Below are positions 11,301 to 26,300 of a stretch of DNA of 64,000 nt, one piece after another. How positions within the stretch are numbered: the first letter of the stretch is position 1; every line of letters begins with the position of its first letter. The position numbers and the translations under genes are program-made. The stretch covers positions 14,945,001 to 15,009,000 of the forward strand of contig OU612066.1 of NCBI GenBank assembly GCA_914767715.1, in the 5' to 3' direction. Source of the stretch: Membranipora membranacea. Lineage: Eukaryota > Bryozoa > Gymnolaemata > Cheilostomatida > Membraniporidae. Under the pieces are notes generated by a model that was not told the origin of the DNA, did no database searches, and saw only the letters and a program-made list of their open reading frames with translations.

Positions 11301-14300
11301 TTGGAATTTAAAATAAACAGTTAAACTTCTTTGTTTACCACCAAACAGCTAAAAACTAAAACCAGAAGCCCTTGTTGGTGAGGAATAATAAAAATAGTCA
11401 TTAAATTTGTTTTACCTGGTTGAATAGAGTTGCGTGTTGACCTCTTGTTGGTGCCAGCTTTCTTGGCAGGTGGTTCCTCTCTCTCAGGTGATGATTTAGC
11501 CCCCCTCGCTGGTCTTCCTCTCGGTGACTTAGTCGTCGGTACGACACCTCCCTTAGTAGACTTCTTAGGTTGGTCGGGTTGAGCGTTAGATTCAGTACTA
11601 GCTTGGGATTCTGAATCTACACTGGAGTTCAACTTCTTACCGTTAGTTTTCTTCTTCATCTTTGTTCCAAATCTGCAGGTATGACACGTCCACGCGAACC
11701 TACAAACACCACAGGAATGGGTGGTACGGATGACAGGTATGGAATATTGTTATGACAAACAGAATTCTTCCATTATATATTTGGAAAACTCCATTGCCCT
11801 TGTCACAAAAAGCTTGTCCGTGTCTGACAAAATCATTTACGTAGATAAGATGTTGACGTAGAAGCCTTGATTACATAAACCTAGGATAGGCTGTGAATAT
11901 GAATATTACAAATATTACGAATATTGACCTTGTGAGAGGCCGATTATCACCACCATCTCAGGGGCATTTCCGACAGCATATTTGATTTACCACTGAAGGA
12001 TAACGATTCGCATTATAGAAGACACAAAATTTCCAAAAATAGATTGAATATTTGCAGTGGGTTGTAGAAACCACAACCCTTTATTCCAGCACAAGCTGCT
12101 AAATGTGCTGGATGTGAAAATTCGATGATTCAGCAGAAAGGTACCAGAAAAAAAGGCCCAATCGGGAAATAGTATAAGGTTATCAAGGTATCAAGTTTAA
12201 TGAGGCAAATCTTTGACATACTCTACTTCCTCATATCACATGTCTGAGATAAGAAAATTTATGACAAGCTACCATTTACTGAATCTCATTACATTATACT
12301 AACTTTCTCCTTAGATAGCGAAAGTTGGTGCTAGCTAACTTTAAAGTCATCTCCTAAGCTAAACTCTAGCTAATATTTGCACTCTGAGGGTACGATGACA
12401 TACCTTGGTACGGCTCTGAGTGGAGGTTGATGGCAGGAGATGTGGTAGGCTGATAGGCAAGTATCACAAAGTACCACGCCCTCTTCAGATGTCGAGTTAC
12501 AAATAACACACACCTCGGGTTCCTCATCGCTAGACTGAAAGTATCAAATAGCATCCTTGCTTAGTCGATGACGAAGGTCTTCTAATCAAAACCCTTTCTA
12601 TCAATATGTTAGGTCAATCACAAATAAGTCAATACAAAACGATTTAACCAATAAACTTAGCTCAAACCCAGTATTACCTCATCTGAGCCCCCCAGACTTA
12701 TACCCCCCCCCCGGCCCCACTCCTATCCTAGGCAAAAAGTTTTGTATACAATGGAGAGATGTATTCAATGCAATATATCCGAGTTATTTCATTAGCAGCT
12801 AACCACAATTTACTATGACCATAAACATATAAATACTATTAGAGAATGTAAATGTTTACAGCAAAGACCTAAAACATGTATATGTATATATTCATATGTC
12901 AATGGCTTATTCCTTGAATAGCTGATAGGCAGCAGTAATGAGCAATTATTCAGTGTTAAATATTCTATGGTCAGCAATGTAACAACCTGATCTTTTAATT
13001 TATGTTTATGTCTAAGAAACGCATGAAGAATAGCGCCAGCTGTAAAAACACGGCGGTTCACCAACCTGATCCTCGTCTTCAGACTCAGACAGTTCTTTCA
13101 GGTTCCTGTTATTTCTGGACTTTCTCTCCTCGGCAGGTTTACATGACGGACAGAACCAGTCACCCTCCGGTATCTCATCCTCACTGATTCGTATACAGGA
13201 AGTGTGGAATCCGAGATCACAGCCATCACAGAGTAGTAAAGAGGCATCATTACCAGCTCGCTTACATATCCTACACTTCTACAACAAGTAAGACGAGGAC
13301 AATCAGGAATGTTTCATATTGTTGCTTCAAATTCTCAGCGTGTGTGGATTTTGGGATCTGCAGAAAATTAATCTTACATTGAAAAACCATACAGACAAGA
13401 ATTTTGGCCCTTGTGGCAATCCAAGAACAAAAATAGGGTATTTGGCTGGAGACTATACAAAGATAACGTCTAATTATCTATACCAATATTATATGAACAT
13501 GTAAAATTGTCTTCTAAAGCCAGGTTATTTCCAAAGTTCATAAAACACAATTTTCATCGATATGCAGAATGTAATTTTTTGTTACTTTTATTCCTAGTTT
13601 TATGGCTTATGACACCAGAAATGTTTTTGTTGTTTTGACAATTTAATATTGGTATAGATAAATAGAGGTTATCAAAAATTCCTCCTGTTAAGCAGCCACA
13701 AAAAATAAACATTCACTACACAACTTGCATGATAATATCACATACCACATTATCAACTGATTTGTCCCATGTCACGCAGTAATCCAGTATCTCCATGAGT
13801 ACATAGAGACGTGAGATTGTACGTGCAGACTTGACATTCTCCTGCCATACTCTCTTTGCACTCAACTTTGCATCTGAGAATCAAACGATGAATACCGATA
13901 AGCGTGATCAATCAGATTTCAAGCACACTGCTCCCTTTCTTCGAAGAATTATTTAAGGTAGCTTGTCTATACAATTGCCTATTTGCCTACATTCGGATTT
14001 GCTTCCCCTCCACTGGTCACCCCACAGACAAAAAGGCCTGCAGCGTGACCAGTTGAAGGGGAAAAAAGGGGAATGCAGACAAACTGGATCGAAGTTGATA
14101 AACTTTTGATGTACACGCTAGTGGAATAACACACATCATGTGACATAATTGTGACCCAAGCATCATGTGGCATTGATTCCTTTGTACAAGCAACATATAT
14201 TGGCGAGAAGTTTGGGGTGCCGTCCTGAACTTGGGTCTAACTACTAGACCATGGACGGATAGCTAGATCACTCCCGATGATTTAGTGAGATGTAACAGAG

Positions 14301-17300
14301 ATGATGAGGTAGAGTTATGTACAGTACAAGAAAACTTAATATTTCAGTACCTGGACCAAAACGCTTGAGAATAAACTGGTTATTCTTCTCCTCAGTTGCT
14401 GCGTCCACTGTGGGTTTCTGTTTGTCCTTTCTCACTTTGAACACTTTACACCTGTTCTTATCAGGAACACCTCGCAGGCACTCCATCAGACATTCTCCCT
14501 AAAACATACATAAATTGTGAGTAAACATTATTCACTTTTTTATGAAATTGAATGGCGAGAAAAATTAAACAAGAGGTAATTTTATTATAAGCATTCAAAA
14601 CCAGTATCTAATCGCTCCTTGCTTATTTTACGAGACTTGCCAGAGGTCTTTTCCCAAATCACTCATAGCTTGATGAACAAGTGAAGGGTTTGGAATAAAT
14701 TCGTTTTTTTGGAAGATTACAAGAGAAAGGAATTTGAGCAAAGTGGTAGCAATAATGAGACTCAAGAACCACCACACATTCCGATTGGAATACCCTCCAA
14801 GATCTCATCCGCCATCAATGAAACTACTATAGTGCAGAAAGTGGAATTCCGAACGTATGAAATATCAAAAAGTTTTCACTATCCACTCCTTCCTCTTTTT
14901 TAACCAACTGAGAATAAAATTTATTTCAACCAATCATTACAATATAATAAAGCGTATAATGATATTCTTCACAAATAGGATCAGTTGCTATTTACCAATT
15001 GATCAATAGTTGTGGCTCCGCTCAAACTGGCAGTCCATTTATCATAATCTGTGATGCCCCCAAGTCCTGCTGTTCTGATGCTATTCTCCAGATCCTCAAG
15101 ATCCTAAAACCAAGTTAGAGTAAGAAAAAACTAAATTCTAACATATGGTGTAAATAAGTAAATAAAGTTGGTTTTAGCTAACGCAAAAAAAAACATGCTT
15201 AACTAAACTCTAGCAAGTGTTTATGCCAATAAGATATTTTTGTGATGGGAATTAATTATTGTCATCACAACTGCCTCTCCTGTATTTATAAAGCATAGGT
15301 GTGTGATAGATACACTGGAACACCATGCTCATCCTCTAAGAAGTTATGTTTGGAAAAGTTGAAATAGCCTACAAGCTTACCTCTTTGAATGACTCGATGG
15401 TACAGAAATCAGCTGTCTCCTCAGCTTTCTTTTTCTCAGTCTCAGCCTGTTTAGATGGTTTGGCAATGATCTTTGTAAAATTACTTTTTATTTGTGAGTG
15501 CAGCAAACTTTCTCTCAGCCCGTTCTGACTCAAGGCGTCCATCAGAGATTTGATGATCTCATCTTCAGCCTTGTAGTGATACCACTCATGTGCTGTGACC
15601 AGCGGTATACTGAAATAGAACAACAAATTATTTACTTACTTATCTAAAAGTTTGAATAGGTTGCCGCCGTTTTGTTGACACTTTAGAAAGTACAGACTTG
15701 TGTGTACCAATAAGAATTTTGTAACATACCATTATCAAAGAGCACCAAAATTTCTACCCCTGACGGAGCCACTTCTGTTTTGAAACTATACATGCAGAAT
15801 CATATGAAAAAATTTAGTAAAAGACGGGGACAAACTCATTTATAGATTTCAATATGTATAACATTTGTTCCCAAACTGTGACCACACCTAATAATACAAT
15901 TTGACTTAGAGTGGACACTTCAAAAACTTTTTTTAATATACTTAATATACACGAAATAATTTCCAAGCTCAGTATATGAGAGATACACATGCAATGGCCT
16001 ATCTCATTTCAATTCTCATCTCCTTGTTTGTTTTGTCTGTGTGATCAGGGAGAAAAATACTAAAATGCTTCTGTCTATGCTAACTCCAAACGTCCCGCCA
16101 CTCTCCATCTCCCATATCTACTTACTTCTGTCGAGTTCTATCATTATCCATGCGCACAGTCTTCCCATTTTTTGGTGTGAACTGGTATTTAACTTCTTCT
16201 CCAATCCATCCCTTCTCTACAAATATGCCCCTATGTGCTGGTAGTAACCAGTATCTGTTGTGATGTCTGTCAGTGCCGATAGGACTGAGTCGCTTGCACA
16301 GAGAAGTTGCATGTACACACTCCTAAAAAAGAAATAATGTCATCATCATAAATGGCCGTATACTCGACTGATCTGAACCATAGATAGACTAGTCGTGTGT
16401 ACCGGACACATCAACATGAAGGAATGTAGGTAAAAAATATAGAATCATAAGACACATTTAAATATATACATACATGAGCCATCTACAAACATAATAGTCC
16501 TAAGATGGACACAGAAAATTTGGCACATAGGGGTATAAGGGATGCTCTTTTAGGTCAAGTTGCTCTCACGAATAATTATTTTTTATTGGATTTTACACTG
16601 TTACATAGCAAACACAAATCTCCACATGTGTGTCCATCGAAAGAAATTTGGTTGAAGATAAATATATTTTCCCAAACTCACCTGCATTTTCTTGGTCAGT
16701 TGAGAGGTAGTATGTTCTAGCTCAGATCTCCGGGAGGCGATATGTTTATTTTTCTTCTCCTCTATCTGCCTCTTTTCTCTTTCCTCTGCTGAACGTTTGG
16801 CCATCTCTCGTCTCAATCTCAAAACATCATTCAACGTCTGAGGCTCAGGGTAAGGTTCTCCATTCTCATCCAACTACATTTAAATATTTATAATAAATGA
16901 ATTAACACAAAATCGAACTGCAATTTTTTTGGCCAACCATGGAACAGTAAAACTAATTAAAAATAACAAAATTAATTGCATATCAAAACGCTAAATGAAC
17001 TAATAATTAAATTAAATGGTTAGTTTGTGCTAAGCAATAATATTGTGCAAATCATACAAGAAATGATTTCATCAGGCTACTGAAATAATAAATTATAACT
17101 TGAATTTTATCCATAGACTTAGTAATAATATTATTAAGTCTATGATTTCAACTCTTGTGTTCATTAAAATCTATAACTGGTAAAGAAGCACATACCAGTA
17201 TAGGAGAACACCTCCCTGAGTCAGCAGGGTCAGCTGTCGGTGATGGTCCATATTCCTTCTCAAAATCATACAGCTCCTTGAGAGCTTCGTGCCGCCGCTT

Positions 17301-20300
17301 TCTAAAATTGGAAAGATAAACTGTGAACCCAAATAAAAGGAAGAATAAAATTAAAATTATATAAACGATAAAGAGTCAAAGTCATGGTCATACTTTCTTA
17401 GAAATCTGTTGAGTGTTATTTCTATTCATAGCAACTCAATTGCCTGGTAAATAAAAAGTATATAAAGATTCTATTAATAATAGTGAGATCATAAAAACAA
17501 GACCCAAATGATCTACCGATACAGATTCAACTCAAATTCTTCAACATCTGGAAATCTTAGTTACAACACAATAATACGATCACCACAATGTGCTAGTTTT
17601 GAGTTCTAAACCAAGCAAGCCTTACTGGATTTTCATCTGACTGTTTTGACATTCGTCTTGATAGTCGATGATCCCCTGTCCATCTAGCAGTAATAAGCAC
17701 AGCATCTTCAGACACTCCAGTAAAACAAGGCAAGACATGTTCGTACAATCCACTTCTTGAACCTTCTCGGCAAGCTTAGACAGCTAAAATAATTTTAGCC
17801 AGACATATGAGAGGAAAGTATTGAATTTTAAAAAGACAATCAATCGATCATCCAGCAAATGAATAGTAATGCCAACAAAAACTGGTTGAGCAAGAAGTAT
17901 ACCAAAACATACTTTGAAACAAAATACAGCAGATGTCATTTGCATAAGTGCAAACTTTAACAGTCTGTAACAGTTTTGTAGAGCGGAACACCTTGGAAAT
18001 TTGCACCCATGTTGTTGACACTCTTTTTTGAAGCCATTTGCTTGGCATCAACAATCAATTTTGCTAGTCAGCAAAGCCAAATATTGCTGACATCACAGGT
18101 TACTGGAGTTATTTATGATGCATAATACTGAAGGAATTTTCTTACCTCTAACTTTTCATGGTCCGATCTATCCTTTTTCTTACTACTCTGTACAAGGGTT
18201 AGATGGATGAGATTGGATAGCGTGTTCTTGTTGAGCACAACGTCTTTCAAAGTCACATCCAACTCATGTGCATCCTGAATTCAAAACAATTTTTGTAAAA
18301 CACAAGCATGAAAAAGCTGAAATTTTTAAATGTTTTGAAAGATTTAATCAAAATAAACAACAAAATAATGTTGAACCAATATATATTTCTTGGTAATTTG
18401 CAATATAGTACAATTTTATAGTTATGGGGACGCTACATACATAGCAGCATTTCGAGAATCATATGAACTTTTTTTCAGAAGTTTCGGCCTCCAGATGAAG
18501 CAGTTCCGAAAATATTCTCTTAATTGAGAATACAATATGATTGCCCATCAAAGCAGTACCGTTATTGGGACAAGTATATAGTATCGAGCTAACTTACACT
18601 GAATGTGACGTCGTTGAGAACAGTCTTTAGGAGTGATACTAGTATGTCATGAACCTGATCATTCTTAGTGTGAAGGAGATCGGCTAATGAACCTGTAAAC
18701 AGATCGACATAAAATCTCTATCGAGCCATAGATCAAGTTTAATGCAATTGCCTGCACTGCAGGACCAGTGGAGGGGGAGCAACTCCAAATGCAGACAAAT
18801 GGACCAAGCATGGTCAAATCGAATGACACTTACTGTATGTAATTTGGTTGAAGTTGGGTAACTCTGGCTTGATGAGGTAATGCTGGAAAGTGAAGAGGAA
18901 GCTCGCGACAAACAGAACATCATCAAACTGATCACTCAGTTCACCTGGTAAGGTCACTTTATCAGCTGCAGGTAGGGGCTTTGCCTCCAAGATTGCAGTG
19001 TCTTCATGTTTCTATATAAATTAAATTTACGATATTATGTTTATGACATTAATTTTTCCTTCTTATTACTATGGAATCAACTAAATTGGAAACAAAGATT
19101 CCCTGTTCGAATTCAAAAACTTCCCAACATGTCAACTACAATTTTGGGAAAAGTGACAAACAAGCATTGAAATTTGAGTCTGCCTATTTCAGGAGTCATT
19201 ATTTCAGTTCCATTTAAGATGTTTATGTTAAATTCAGCGACGACATACATATTGGTATTTTTTCAAACTTCATTCTTTGGTTAGTCAAAAAAGTGAATAA
19301 GATGGTTTTTAGCCAGTTTCATATTTGTATTCCGCAGATTGTTTTTGTCATGTAGAGGAAATAAGTAAGTTCACAACTACACACCATGTGAGTGATTTTC
19401 ATCGTTTCGATCCTTTGTCTCATTTTCTCTTTGAGAAAGGCATTCTTCTCTTCATCATTCATCTCAGAGCTGGAAAACATAAAAAAAGTGCATTATATAA
19501 AATAACAACGCTGCCCATTTATTGTAAACCTTTTCTATCATGTCTGCTATACTGGGAGGTTTCCTGCCTTTTCAACAGGATACTATAGGGGACAGACAAC
19601 TTTGAAAAAACTAGGTTCAATCTAAAATCAGAGAAAAAAGAGCTCATATGGTGTGAAATAAGTGTGCTGACGCCAATCAATGCAAAAGCGGTGCAGATGG
19701 AGCCTACACCCTTAGCGACTCATAGTGCTAAGGCTTACGCAGACCAGACTCCAATACCGTGGACCATCCGCACCTTGGATGACAGTGCACGTTTGTTTAG
19801 CTATTTATTTGGCCTCAACAACCTAACTAACCAATCAGCAGAGAGTTACGATGCGCTGCTGATTGTTGTAAGTCATGAGTTTTTATAACATGGAGTTGTC
19901 ATGTCATGCACAACTGTAACCAAACAATAAGCGCGGGAGACTAGAGTTCAAGTCCCAGAGAGGACAAATTTTTTGTTAAATTTCAGTGACAAAAAATACT
20001 CAAACAGAGCACAAAAAAGACAAAACAAACGACTAGCACACTTTGTTTCCAAACTCCCTCGTTCAAGCGAGGACATGGAGATTTCGCTTCCTGACCCCCT
20101 TGCTTGCGTACAGGGCATAATTATAATACATTAATTGCCAGCAACAATTCATCATTTCTAATGTTTTTCATGTGACAAGAACATGAATGGAAAAAAAAAT
20201 CGAAAGAATTGCATGTGTACAATCTTTTCACGGCTTCAATCAGCTCTATCTTCAATCAGAAATCATTCAAAATCTTATGCTACAAAGCGCCACATGTCGT

Positions 20301-23300
20301 ACTCTACTTACAGTTGCTGTTTGCGTTGGAGCAGCTGAGCCTTATCCTTGACTAGTTGTTTAATAGGCGAGGGGAGACCATCTAACTGCGGCAGTGTCAG
20401 TTCTCTGGCAGCTTTCATCAGCATGTAACTCTTGGTTCTGCTGTTGCTCGTATCATACATAGCTTGCTTCAATCTAAAAGAATAATGAACTATTAAGACA
20501 TCGCTAATAATTTATAAACACATACTTGAGGTAAAACCACTACAAAATATGTGAAATTCTGTTCGAATTTGAGTTGTTCCTTTACTAGCTTCTCCATAAA
20601 AGAGCTTTTCCCACCCGACTGCCAAACAGATCATATGCCCGATATTAGTTTGATGTAGTATCAAACGAATATGTTCCAGCGGGCTTTTATCATTTCAGTG
20701 GTTTAAGAACAGCAGGATAATAATGATTACACTTTAGAACAAAAATAATGAAAACCCAATATATTTTATGAACAATTAAAGAAAGATATAGGCTTTCATA
20801 CTTGGCCATTCCTTCGGGGTTCACCAAAATATTGTCATAGCTGGAACAATTAAATGCAAGTAAGGTAAGAACATAGGCCTAAGTAAATATTTCTATCCAT
20901 TTTCCTGGGTATGAAATGAACATAGAAAAGTTTACTAGTATGACCGTTACCTTGACATTCTAATTTTCACCAGCAACTCAGAAAATTAAACAATCTAAGT
21001 TCATTTTATCAAATTTACAACGGACGAATATGTTATGGCTACGTTCATACGCTCTAAGAGGAGGAAATACTGACACCAAACTAATGCTCGATACTGACTG
21101 ATTTACACAGTTATCAAGCAAGAAATAGTCTCATGAAAAAACACTCACTGTCTGGCTATTTTGGGAGTTTGTGGTTTGCATTCAGAAAATTGATCCTGTG
21201 AGCCATCTGGAGATTTCATCTTCAGGTCAAACAATGTCAGCTGCTTCATTCCGTTTGTAGAGTTAGTCTATAATATATAACATTTATAATAATGATAATA
21301 TATATATATAACAGATGCAAGTTTTGTATAAAATGTCATTGCCTGTAAGAGAAATATTGCATGTGCAGAGTAAAAGAAAAAATGAGAAACTGAATATACA
21401 CAAAAATGGGCTCATAGGGTGCGGAGTTTGAATGCTGACGCCAATAAATACAAAAATGGTGCAGAGGCACCGGCCCCCCGACCCCTAGCGTCCTAGGTTT
21501 TACACGGATTTGCAACGGCTGAACACCTTCGGCCATCTGCACCTTGGATGACAGTGCACCTTTTTATTAGCTATTTATTTGGCTTCAACATCCTAACTAG
21601 CCAATCAGCTGAGGATGACGCCGTGCTGCTGATTGTTGGAAGTCAAGGGCTTTTATAATATGGAGTTGTCGTGTCATGCACAACTGTCACCGAGCAATAA
21701 GCGCGGGAGACCAGAGTTCAAGTCCCGCAGAGGACGAATTTGTTTTTCAAGATTTCATGAGGTAGAGAGGAGAGTAGTTCATTCACATGAATGTTCTAAA
21801 TAACAAGTCATAGCCTGTAAAAGAAGTCTTGCAGTGTAGAATAAGAACTAATTACACAAAAATGAGCTCATATGATCCGGAATAACCCTGCTGACGCCAA
21901 TTAATACAAAACTGGTGCAGATCAGCGCCGACCCCCTACTGCTTATAGTCCAAGTCTTACGCAGGCGGTAACGGCAGAAACCCTTCAGCCATCCGCACCC
22001 TGTGATGAAAATGCTCTTTTTAAAGCTATTTCTTTGGCTTCAACAACCCAACTAGCCAATCAGCAGAGAGTGACGCTGCGCTGCCGATTGTTGCAAGTCA
22101 TGAGTTTGCAAAATGCAGAGTTGTCACGTCATGCACAACTGTAACTGAACAGTTAGCGTGGGAGGCCAGAGTTCAAGTCCCGCTGAGTACGTTTTCTTTA
22201 AAAATTTCATGGGACAGATAGTAGAGACAAATAATTCAACTCAATTTTCTCAATAAAATGTCATTCCCTGTAAAGAAATATTGCAGTGTAGAATAATGGA
22301 AATCTTGAGAAACTAAATAATTATACAAAAATGAGCTCATATGATCCGGAATTACTCTGCTGACGCCAATTAATACAAAACTGGTGCAGATCAGCGCCAA
22401 CCCCCTACCGCTTATAGTCCAAGTCTTACGCAGGCGGTAACGGCAGAAACCCTTCAGCCATCCGCACCCTGTGATGAAAATGCTCTTTTTAAAGCTATTT
22501 CTTTGGCTTCAACAACCAAATTAACCAATCAGAAGATAATGACGCCGCGCTGCCGATTGTTGGAAGTCATGAGTTTGAATAACACGGAGTTGTCGTGTCT
22601 CGCACACTGTAACCAACACTAAGCGCCGGAGACCAGAGTTCAAGTCCCGCAGAGGACGAGTTTTTTAAAGATTTCATGAGGATGAGAGTAGAGAAACTTT
22701 ATTTACATCAATTTTCTTAATAAAATGTCATTGCCTGTAAAAGAAATCTTGCAGTGTAGAATAATGGAAATCTAGAGAAAATAAACAATTATACAAAAAT
22801 GAGCTCATATGATCTGGAATAAACACGCTGACGCCAATTAATACAAAACTGGTGCAGATAAGCGCCGACCCCCTACCGCTTATAGTCCAAGTCTTACGCA
22901 GGCGGTAACGGCAGAAACCCTTCAGCCATCCGCACCCTTTGATGACAATGCTATTTTTTAAGCTATTTATTTGGTTTCAACGACAACACAGGCCAATCAA
23001 AAGAGAGTGACGCCGTGCTGCTGATTGTTGCAAGTCATGTGTTGTCATGACATGGAGTTGTGTTGTCACTCAGAACTGTAACCAACACTAAGCGCGGGAG
23101 ACCAGAGTTCAAGTCCCGCAGAGGACCAATTTTATTTCAAGATTTCATGAGGTAGAGAGAAGAGTAGGTTCATTCACATAAATTTTCTTACTAAAACATC
23201 ATGAGCTGTAAAAGAAATATTGCAGTGTAGACTAACAAATAATTATACAAAAATGAGCTCAAAGAATCCGGAATAAACACGCTGACGCCAATTATTACAA

Positions 23301-26300
23301 AACTGGTGCAGATCAGCGCCGACCCCCTACCGCTTATAGTCCAAGTCTTACGCAGGCGGTAACGGCAGAAACCCTTCAGCCATCCGCACCCTGTGATGAC
23401 AATGCTATTTTTTAAGCTATTTATTTGGTTTCAACGACAACACAGGCCAATCAAAAGAGAGTGACGCCGTGCTGCTGATTGTTGCAAGTCATGTGTTGTC
23501 ATGACATGGAGTTGTGTTGTCACTCAGAACTGTAACCAACACTAAGCGCGGGAGACCAGAGTTCAAGTCCCGCAGAGGACCAATTTTATTTCAAGATTTC
23601 ATGAGGTAGAGAGAAGAGTAGGTTCATTCACATAATTTTCTTACTAAAACATCATGAGCTGTAAAAGAAATATTGCAGTGTAGACTAACAAATAATTATA
23701 CAAAAATGAGCTCAAAGAATCCGGAATAAACACGCTGACGCCAATTATTACAAAACTGGTGCAGATAAGCGCCGACCCCCTACCGCTTATAGTCCAAGTC
23801 TTACGCAGGCGGTAACGGCAGAAACCCTTCAGCCATCCGCACCCTGTGATGACCATGCTATTTTTTAAGCTATTTATTTGGTTTCAACGACAACACAGGC
23901 CAATCAAAAGAGAGTGACGCCTTGCTGCTGATTGTTGCAAGTCATGTGTTGTCATGACATGGAGTTGTGTTGTCACTCAGAACTGTAACCAACACTAAGC
24001 GCGGGAGACCAGAGTTCAAGTCCCGCAGAGGACCAATTTTATTTCAACATTTCATGAGGTAGAGAGAAGAGTAGGTTCATTCACATAAATTTTCTTACTA
24101 AAACATCATGAGCTGTAAAAGAAATATTGCAGTGTAGACTAACAAATAATTATACAAAAATGAGCTCAAAGAATCCGGAATAAACACGCTGACGCCAATT
24201 ATTACAAAACTGGTGCAGATCAGCGCCGACCCCCTACCGCTTATAGTCCAAGTCTTACGCAGGCGGTAACGGCAGAAACCCTTCAGCCATCCGCACCCTG
24301 TGATGACAATGCTATTTTTTAAGCTATTTATTTGGTTTCAACGACAACACAGGCCAATCAAAAGAGAGTGACGCCGTGCTGCTGATTGTTGCAAGTCATG
24401 TGTTGTCATGACATGGAGTTGTGTTGTCACTCAGAACTGTAACCAACACTAAGCGCGGGAGACCAGAGTTCAAGTCCCGCAGAGGACCAATTTTATTTCA
24501 AGATTTCATGAGGTAGAGAGAAGAGTAGGTTCATTCACATAAATTTTCTTACTAAAACATCATGAGCTGTAAAAGAAATATTGCAGTGTAGACTAACAAA
24601 TAATTATACAAAAATGAGCTCAAAGAATCCGGAATAAACACGCTGACGCCAATTATTACAAAACTGGTGCAGATAAGCGCCGACCCCCTACCGCTTATAG
24701 TCCAAGTCTTACGCAGGCGGTAACGGCAGAAACCCTTCAGCCATCCGCACCCTGTGATGACCATGCTATTTTTTAAGCTATTTATTTGGTTTCAACGACA
24801 ACACAGGCCAATCAAAAGAGAGTGACGCCGTGCTGCTGATTGTTGCAAGTCATGTGTTGTCATGACATGGAGTTGTGTTGTCACTCAGAACTGTAACCAA
24901 CACTAAGCGCGGGAGACCAGAGTTCAAGTCCCGCAGAGGACCAATTTTATTTCAACATTTCATGAGGTAGAGAGAAGAGTAGGTTCATTCACATAAATTT
25001 TCTTACTAAAACATCATGAGCTGTAAAAGAAATATTGCAGTGTAGACTAACAAATAATTATACAAAAATGAGCTCAAAGAATCCGGAATAAACACGCTGA
25101 CGCCAATTATTACAAAACTGGTGCAGATCAGCGCCGACCCCCTACCGCTTATAGTCCAAGTCTTACGCAGGCGGTAACGGCAGAAACCCTTCAGCCATCC
25201 GCACCCTGTGATGACAATGCTATTTTTTAAGCTATTTATTTGGTTTCAACGACAACACAGGCCAATCAAAAGAGAGTGACGCCGTGCTGCTGATTGTTGC
25301 AAGTCAAGAGCCTGTATAAAGTAAAGTTGTCGTCTCATGTACAACTGTATCAAAGCAACAAGCGCAGGAGACCGGAGTTCAAATCCCGAAGAAGGCCAAT
25401 TTTTTTTTCGAAAATTTCATGTGATAGAGATAATTAAAGAGAGCACTTAAACGACGAATACTACGGGCCATGTATAGACAAAGAATTCCAGCTCAACCAG
25501 TTCTATCTAGGATGCAATCAAGCTAAATACTTGTACAGTTATTATGATGACAGTAGTCTGAGCCCCCCAGAGGCTTGCCCCCACCCCCGACAGTTGATCA
25601 TTCAAAACCTGCTAGACAATCTATGTCACATGTACATTTTAACATCATAATGTGGACAGCCACAACTACATACCTTCTTGGTTTCAGTCTTATTCTTCCC
25701 ATCATTGCCAACAGGTGATACTAAATGTCCGAGCGATTTGAACTTGATTGCAGTATTGCCTAAGTGGTCCATCACTGTCTCCTTCATCATGACGGGCATT
25801 GGTGAGCCGTCCTGAGACTCCTTATCGGGAGTACCAACCACCACTGACACTGAGGTACTGGTGTTACCGATATCTGGTAGTGTCGTCGGCCTGTCTTGAG
25901 TTAAATCCACATTCACTTTGCATGCCAAGAATGGCTTAGGATCTGTTGGAGTTGAGTTGAGTTGGTGTTGAGTTGGATCTGTCTTGGATTTACCAATCAC
26001 GGTTGTTATACTTGGAGACTTGGATTGTGTTGAGGCAGATTGCTTGTTAGCAGGTGATTTAGTTTTTGGTGTTGTTTTGTTTTTCTGTGCCGCTGCTTTG
26101 GATGTCTTCTTACCACTCGTTTTAGCGCCAGTCTTGGTTTTTGACAAGTCAACAACAGAGGGAGTAGTTTTGCCAGCAGAGTTCTGTCTGGGTGACTTTT
26201 TGCTAGCGGGTGAATTACTTAAGTCTATCACAGATTTGGCACCTGACGTTTTCTTGTTTGGGGTATTTTTCTTAGTGGTACTGCTTTTAGCTGGAGACTT

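Noticed and set aside
23644-24764. Two identical 70-residue minus-strand frames in the satellite
   Set aside because: They are the same satellite sequence in two units and show no protein features.
25361-25400. Genuine tRNA gene at the satellite tail
   Set aside because: The B-box matches, but no acceptor stem, D-arm or anticodon arm can be folded and A-box spacing is too short.
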